This document shows positions 57,151 to 60,436 of a stretch of DNA of 60,436 nucleotides, in pieces. The position numbers and the translations under genes are program-made. Origin of the DNA: Perkinsus olseni (lineage: Eukaryota > Perkinsozoa > Perkinsida > Perkinsidae). The notes beneath the pieces were generated by a model, which did no database searches, was not told the origin of the DNA, and saw only the letters and a program-made list of their open reading frames with translations. Within the stretch, counting starts at the first letter, position 1; each line of letters starts with the position of its first letter. The DNA lies in the NCBI GenBank assembly GCA_013115135.1, contig JABANP010000315.1, forward strand, positions 1-60,436, in the 5' to 3' direction.

Positions 57151-57939
57151 ATGAGCTTCATCCTGGCTTGGTTAATCGCTGTTCAGCTTCTGGCACAAGG
57201 CGAAGCCCAAATTCGCCAAGGCAAATATGATTACTACTTGGACGACTCGACCCAATTGACCTTCTTCGTGCGCGTACCAGATACAACCCAGGGTGAACCC
57301 AGCGTTCTTTTGTCGGTCTATCCGGGGTCCTCCTATTCTGGTTCCCTCGACCCTCTTATTAGCGGCAGCAGTACCCAGTTCTTCCCATTGAGAAGAAGAA
57401 CCCGTGGTTCTGACACTTACACCGTCGCCTTGCAAAGTCGACGAGACGTCGAGGGGTTCCTTGCAGGCATACAAGCGTTTCTACCAAGTGCTAGACGCCG
57501 CTCTGGGGATCTTACCACTCTGACCGTCGAGGACGATAATGTTATTAGCACTAATTTTCAAGGCCAACGGATTGAGTTCCGTCGGCGCCTTCCTCCGCCG
57601 GTAATTCCAGGCATCTTCAAAGAGTCCGGATACAACTTAACTTTCATCGTTGAGAGCAGCGGCACGGTTACAGTAGAAGCTGGGTGTCCCGAGAGTCCTC
57701 GGCCTGTCAGCGGCATATTCAGCCTGACTCACGTGGATGGCAACTTGTTCGAGGTTAGAAGCACGACTGCCCGGGAGAATCTACTTCAGAGACTGAGCGA
57801 ATCTTGTCCAAGCAAACCTGTCAGCGAGATGGACTTCCCGCAAGTAAGTTTTGTACCTGCAGGATCTAGCCCATTAGGTCCTACTATAGTGGTGCAGATT
57901 GGAGTTTGGTGGGTGTGGTTTGACAAGGTGGAAGGCTGA
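57151..57939 (+). CDS. Secreted protein, lineage-specific type
   Basis: ATG 57151 starts a signal peptide (MSFILAWLIAVQLLAQGEA). The mature part begins QIRQGKYDYYLDDSTQLTFF and repeats a pattern of G-x-Y then x-L-T-F-x-V: KYDYYLDDSTQLTFFVRV at the start and ESGYNLTFIVESSGTVTVEA in the second half, so it may hold two related beta-rich domains. Cys are few (EAGCPESP, SESCPSKP). The end at TGA 57937-57939 follows a Trp-rich hydrophobic segment (VVQIGVWWVWF). A further intron just before the stop is possible (gtaagttttg at 57843). Unknown function. Confidence 0.6.
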   Translation: MSFILAWLIAVQLLAQGEAQIRQGKYDYYLDDSTQLTFFVRVPDTTQGEPSVLLSVYPGSSYSGSLDPLISGSSTQFFPLRRRTRGSDTYTVALQSRRDVEGFLAGIQAFLPSARRRSGDLTTLTVEDDNVISTNFQGQRIEFRRRLPPPVIPGIFKESGYNLTFIVESSGTVTVEAGCPESPRPVSGIFSLTHVDGNLFEVRSTTARENLLQRLSESCPSKPVSEMDFPQVSFVPAGSSPLGPTIVVQIGVWWVWFDKVEG

Positions 57940-58035
57940 GGCTCTCAAGTTCTAATCACCTCCACTAATATTGTCGCACTGCTGGAGGGCCTACTCGCGC
58001 AGCGCACTTCTGTATTATCTGGTTTGGATCAAACC

Positions 58036-58099
58036 GTTTCATTGTCGCAACTTCTCATTGTCGCACCTTTTCATTGTCGAATCTTTTCATTGTCGCACC
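58036..58099 (+). repeat. Four-copy 16-bp tandem repeat
   Basis: The core CATTGTCG recurs at 58040, 58056, 58072 and 58088, exactly 16 bp apart. Units read approximately TTTTCATTGTCGCACC with small differences (cgcaac, cgcacc, cgaatc, cgcacc). Confidence 0.95.
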
Positions 58100-58774
58100 G
58101 TTGCTCAAGATATTCGCAATTGTGCTGTTCTTGACGGTTCGCAATAGACCGTCTGTAAAGGCCCGGGTATGTTGCAACACTGTGTTACTGAGGATTCGCC
58201 TAGGACGTCTCACTCGTCTATGGCCCTCATTTTGTCTACACAAGCAAGAATCCTGCCTGAGTGATATTGTTGAGTCCCTTGGATCGAAGGGTAAATACAC
58301 GGAACCCTGCACAAAGGGGTGTGATCGAATTGAGCAAGCGCGAGTTCTTGCTGCTACTTGGAGTATAAGAACGCGACAGTGGATAGTCAGGAGGAGTAGA
58401 AGATAGATCTTGCTTCCCTTCAGCAAAAGGATCGGAACGGACAAACTGTGCCTTTCCAAAGCCGCTGGAATAGTAGTAGGATTCGCATTCCTGACCTTCC
58501 GAGCCAAATCAGCTGAATAATCCTTCAACCCAGGAATAAACGCCGTCAAGATGACAGGCTTAACCTGGTCAGCTTGAAGTTCAGGATAAGCTCTTTGAAC
58601 CAACCGCTTGATGTCATTCTGCTATGTGAGAAGAGACTCACTTCCAGGATAAATGTCCCTCTGATTCAACATCTCGCTACTTCGAGTCTGGGTAGCAACG
58701 TTGAGTTTCTTGGCCAAATTGTTCACCAAATGCTCCATAGTGTCTTTCTCCACAGGTAGTACAGTACCAGACAT
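58055..58774 (-). pseudogene. Retrotransposon Gag-like relic
   Basis: From an ATG at 58774 the minus strand reads MSGTVLPVEKDTMEHLVNNL, then RSSEMLNQRDIYPGSESLLT and an in-frame TAG at 58622-58624, then QNDIKRLVQRAYPELQADQV and ILTAFIPGLKDYSADLARKV with RNANPTTIPAALE. The GLKD/ADLARKVRNANPTT pattern is typical of Gag of Ty3-type retrotransposons, where F-x-x-G-L and A-N-P-x-T are conserved. After about 58440 the similarity is lost and the frame runs through low-quality sequence into the 16-bp repeat. No zinc knuckle, protease or reverse transcriptase follows. I read it as a decayed fragment next to the tRNA array. Confidence 0.55.
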
Positions 58775-58916
58775 CTAAAGACCGGAAACGGTTGTGCAGG
58801 GATAACTTTTATTGAAGAGCAAGTTAGGGGCTGGAATTTTTTTGGTGAGTACCTGATACGTATATACATTGCTTGGGATGGGTCAGCAACCGTTTTACGA
58901 TGAAGCCGTGAAACTG

Positions 58917-58923
58917 AAAAAAA
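58917..58923 (-). terminator. T7 run, candidate Pol III terminator of the tRNA array
   Basis: Seven A on the plus strand, hence seven T on the minus strand, 18 bases beyond the broken last tRNA-Ser unit in the direction of transcription. No run of four or more T occurs on the minus strand in the spacers between the tRNA units. Confidence 0.55.
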
Positions 58924-58940
58924 CACCTGGGAACAACACA

Positions 58941-58990
58941 GAGCCCAGTGGATTTCTAGTCCACCTCCTCAACCACTCGGACACGCTGTC
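58941..58990 (-). pseudogene. Truncated tRNA-Ser (AGA type), array edge
   Basis: Only the 5' two thirds is present: acceptor 5' strand, D arm, anticodon arm (CTAGAAA loop, anticodon AGA) and part of the variable arm. The T arm and acceptor 3' strand are replaced by unrelated sequence leading to the T7 run. Confidence 0.88.
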
Positions 58991-59059
58991 TTTGCTCTGT
59001 GTGCGCCTGGCTAATGGGGACCGAAAGGTGAGAAATGAATTTCCCTCCGTAGGATAACC

Positions 59060-59141
59060 CGACAGCGGCAGGATTCGAATCTGCGCAAGCTGAGCCTAGT
59101 GGACTTCGAGTCCACCTCCTTAACCACTCGGACGCGCTGTC
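59060..59141 (-). tRNA. tRNA-Ser (anticodon CGA), unit 2
   Basis: Type II cloverleaf: acceptor GACAGCG/CGCTGTC, anticodon stem GTGGA/TCCAC around CTCGAAG, variable arm AGGC-loop-GCTT. T stem has one mismatch (GCAGA against CCTGC), so it may be weakened. Reads UCG. Confidence 0.85.
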
Positions 59142-59209
59142 TGGTTTGGAGCCCGCCTGGGTAGTGCCGACCGGGAGGTGAGAAATGAATTTCCCTCCGT
59201 AGGATAACC

Positions 59210-59291
59210 CGACAGCGGCAGGATTCGAATTTGCGCAAGCTGAGCCTAGAGGATTTCGACTCCACCTCCTTAACCACTCGGACACGCTGTC
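59210..59291 (-). tRNA. tRNA-Ser (anticodon CGA), unit 3, degenerate
   Basis: Same body, but the anticodon stem has a T-T mismatch (GTGGA against TCCTC) and the T stem two mismatches (GCAAA against CCTGC). Function doubtful. Confidence 0.75.
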
Positions 59292-59359
59292 TGGTTTGAA
59301 GCTCGCCTGGCTAGTGCGGACGGGGAGGTGAGAAATGAATTTCCCTTCAAAGGATGACC

Positions 59360-59441
59360 CGACAGCGGCAGGACTCGAACCTGCGCGGGCAGAGCCCAGT
59401 GGATTTTTAGTCCACCTCCTTAACCACTCGGACACGCTGTC
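59360..59441 (-). tRNA. tRNA-Ser body with anticodon AAA, unit 4
   Basis: Acceptor, D, variable (GGGC-TCT-GCCC) and T arms (GCAGG/CCTGC) are intact and identical to the AGA type. The anticodon loop is CTAAAAA, so the anticodon is AAA, which would read UUU (Phe). Differs from unit 10 at the anticodon by one base. Confidence 0.85.
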
Positions 59442-59509
59442 TGGCTTTGTGTGCGCCTGGCTAGTGCGGACGGGGAGGTGAGAAATGAATTTCCCTCCAA
59501 AGGATGGCC

Positions 59510-59591
59510 CGACAGCGGCAGGATTCGAACCTGCGCTGGCAGAGCCCTGTGGATTTCTAGTCTACCTCCTTAACTACTCGGACACGCTGTC
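59510..59591 (-). tRNA. tRNA-Ser (anticodon AGA), unit 5
   Basis: Intact acceptor and T stem; anticodon loop CTAGAAA. The anticodon stem GTAGA/TCCAC has one A-C mismatch. Variable arm slightly changed (GGGCTCTGCCA). Confidence 0.83.
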
Positions 59592-59659
59592 CGGCTTTGT
59601 GTGCGCCTGGCTAATGGGGCCCGAAAGGTGAGAAATGAATTTCCCTCCGTAGGATAACC

Positions 59660-59741
59660 CGACAGCGGCAGGATTCGAACCCGCGCAGGCTGAGCCTAGT
59701 GGATTTCGAGTCCACCTCTTTCATCACTCGGACACGCTGTC
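59660..59741 (-). tRNA. tRNA-Ser (anticodon CGA), unit 6
   Basis: Anticodon stem GTGGA/TCCAC intact around CTCGAAA. The D loop differs (GAGTGATGAAAGAGG instead of GAGTGGTTAAGGAGG), losing one of the usual GG pair, and the T stem has one base changed. Confidence 0.82.
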
Positions 59742-59809
59742 TGGTTTGGAGCGCGCCTGGCTAATGGGGACCGGAAGGTGAGAAATGAATTTCCCTCCAT
59801 AGGATAAGC

Positions 59810-59891
59810 CGACAGCGGCAGGATTCGAACCTGCGCAGGCTGAGCCTAGTGGATTTCGAGTCCACCTACTTAACCACTCGGACACGCTGTC
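59810..59891 (-). tRNA. tRNA-Ser (anticodon CGA), unit 7
   Basis: The cleanest CGA copy: acceptor, anticodon stem, T stem (GCAGG/CCTGC) and variable arm (AGGC-TCA-GCCT) all pair; a single change in the D-arm side (TAAGTAGG). Confidence 0.92.
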
Positions 59892-59959
59892 TGGTTTGGA
59901 GCCCGCCTGGCTAGTGCGGACCGGGAGGTGAGAAATGAATTTCCCTTCAAAGGATGACC

Positions 59960-60041
59960 CGACAGCGGCAAGATTCGAACCTGCGCGGGCAGAGCCCAGT
60001 GAATTTCTAATTCACCTCCTTAACCACTCGGACACGCTGTC
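59960..60041 (-). tRNA. tRNA-Ser (anticodon AGA), unit 8
   Basis: Anticodon stem GTGAA/TTCAC, a compensated variant of GTGGA/TCCAC, around TTAGAAA. T stem has one G-T pair. Otherwise intact; reads UCU and, with inosine, UCC. Confidence 0.9.
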
Positions 60042-60109
60042 GGGCTTTGTGTGCGCCTGGCTAAAGGGGACCGGAAGGTGCGAAATGAATTTTCCTCCAT
60101 ATGATAACC

Positions 60110-60194
60110 CGACAGCGGCAGGATTCGACGAGCCGGCGCAGGCTGAGCCTAGAGGATTTCGACTCCACCTCCTTAACCACTCGGACACGCTGTC
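60110..60194 (-). pseudogene. tRNA-Ser (CGA type), unit 9, disrupted T arm
   Basis: Three extra bases and substitutions break the T arm (ggattcgacgagccggcgc in place of ggattcgaacctgcgc), and the anticodon stem has the same T-T mismatch as unit 3. The insertion accounts for the 153-bp step. Confidence 0.8.
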
Positions 60195-60262
60195 TGGTTT
60201 GAAGCTCGCCTGGCTAGTGCGGACGGGGAGGTGAGAAATGAATTTCCCTTCAAAGGATGACC

Positions 60263-60344
60263 CGACAGCGGCAGGACTCGAACCTGCGCGGGCAGAGCCC
60301 AGTGGATTTCTAGTCCACCTCCTTAACCACTCGGACACGCTGTC
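60263..60344 (-). tRNA. tRNA-Ser (anticodon AGA), unit 10
   Basis: All stems pair fully: GACAGCG/CGCTGTC, GTGGA/TCCAC around CTAGAAA, variable arm GGGC-TCT-GCCC, GCAGG/CCTGC. The best candidate for the functional AGA gene. Confidence 0.95.
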
Positions 60345-60412
60345 TGGCTTCGAGTGCGCCTGGCTAATGGGGACCGGAAGGTGAGAAATGAATCTACCTC
60401 CAAAGGATATCC

Positions 60413-60436
60413 CGACAGCGACCGGATTCGAACCTG
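60413..60436 (-). tRNA. tRNA-Ser, unit 11, cut by window end
   Basis: Only the 3' end is in view: acceptor 3' strand and T arm. The T stem side reads accgg instead of gcagg, so this copy may be altered. The anticodon is outside the window. Confidence 0.7.

Larger units (their letters stand above)
58941..60436 (-). repeat. Tandem array of tRNA-Ser units, period 150 bp
   Basis: The motif gacagcg that marks each tRNA 3' end occurs at 59061, 59211, 59361, 59511, 59661, 59811, 59961, 60111, 60264 and 60414. All steps are 150 bp except one of 153 bp. Each unit is one tRNA-Ser gene (about 82 nt) and a 68-bp spacer that is also conserved (agaaatgaatttccctcc). All units point the same way. The array begins with a broken unit at 58941 and runs off the window. 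Confidence 0.97.

Noticed and set aside
58956..60338. Long open frames through the tRNA array on both strands
   Set aside because: They exist only because the unit length (150 bp) is a multiple of three and the units lack in-frame stops; the sequence is explained by tRNA genes.
58941..60436. Regular 150-bp repeats considered as a CRISPR array or satellite DNA
   Set aside because: The repeated part folds as a complete type II tRNA with paired acceptor, anticodon, variable and T arms, and the spacers are conserved too. The genome is eukaryotic.

Overview
This is a window of a compact eukaryotic nuclear genome. Nearly every gene is split by very short GT-AG introns, many of 43-65 nt (for example 52 nt at 8805-8856 and 46 nt at 28044-28089). 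Intergenic gaps are small and the genes are clearly eukaryotic (ATG4, LST8, SDA1, syntaxin, OPA3-like, DCAF-like WD40). The style best fits a compact-genome alveolate such as Perkinsus. That assignment is my inference; no rRNA or organellar marker is present to confirm it.

Layout. 0.2-2.9 kb: a leucine-rich-repeat protein (+). 3.5-9.1 kb: a minus-strand run of an F-box/ankyrin protein, the autophagy protease ATG4 and an OPA3-like mitochondrial protein. 9.2-17.7 kb: plus-strand genes of unknown function, including a striking protein with about 20 xQT motifs, a secreted 546-residue protein and coiled-coil proteins. 18.0-19.1 kb (-): a LicD-like protein with an N-terminal signal and a C-terminal membrane anchor. 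19.7-23.2 kb (+): an OCA2/P-protein-type transporter. 24.3 kb: tRNA-Thr(CGT), then a gene built from about 13 short S-x-F-x-L-G-type repeats up to 27.5 kb, then two unidentified genes. 31.0-33.0 kb (-): LST8, the TOR-complex WD40 protein. 34.7-38.5 kb (-): the ribosome-biogenesis factor SDA1. 39.0-40.6 kb (+): a 2-oxoglutarate/Fe(II) oxygenase-like protein.

41.2-45.9 kb (-) holds two tandem copies of a Cys/Met-metabolism PLP enzyme. 46.2-50.1 kb (+) holds two tandem DCAF-like WD40 genes. Both pairs contain patches of near identity that point to gene conversion. 50.3-55.5 kb (+): a Qa-SNARE syntaxin, a 65-residue single-membrane-span protein, a TMEM147-like ER membrane protein and a coiled-coil protein. 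57.2-57.9 kb: a secreted protein. 58.0-58.8 kb (-): a decayed retrotransposon Gag-like gene.

The right end (58.94-60.44 kb) is a head-to-tail array of tRNA-Ser genes on the minus strand in units of exactly 150 bp. It mixes AGA and CGA anticodons and includes one member with anticodon AAA. No oligo-T terminator lies between units, but a T7 run lies just beyond the last one. This array and the multi-QT protein are the most unusual things I see. ATG4 and LST8 both belong to TOR/autophagy biology, but they are not adjacent and nothing indicates co-regulation.
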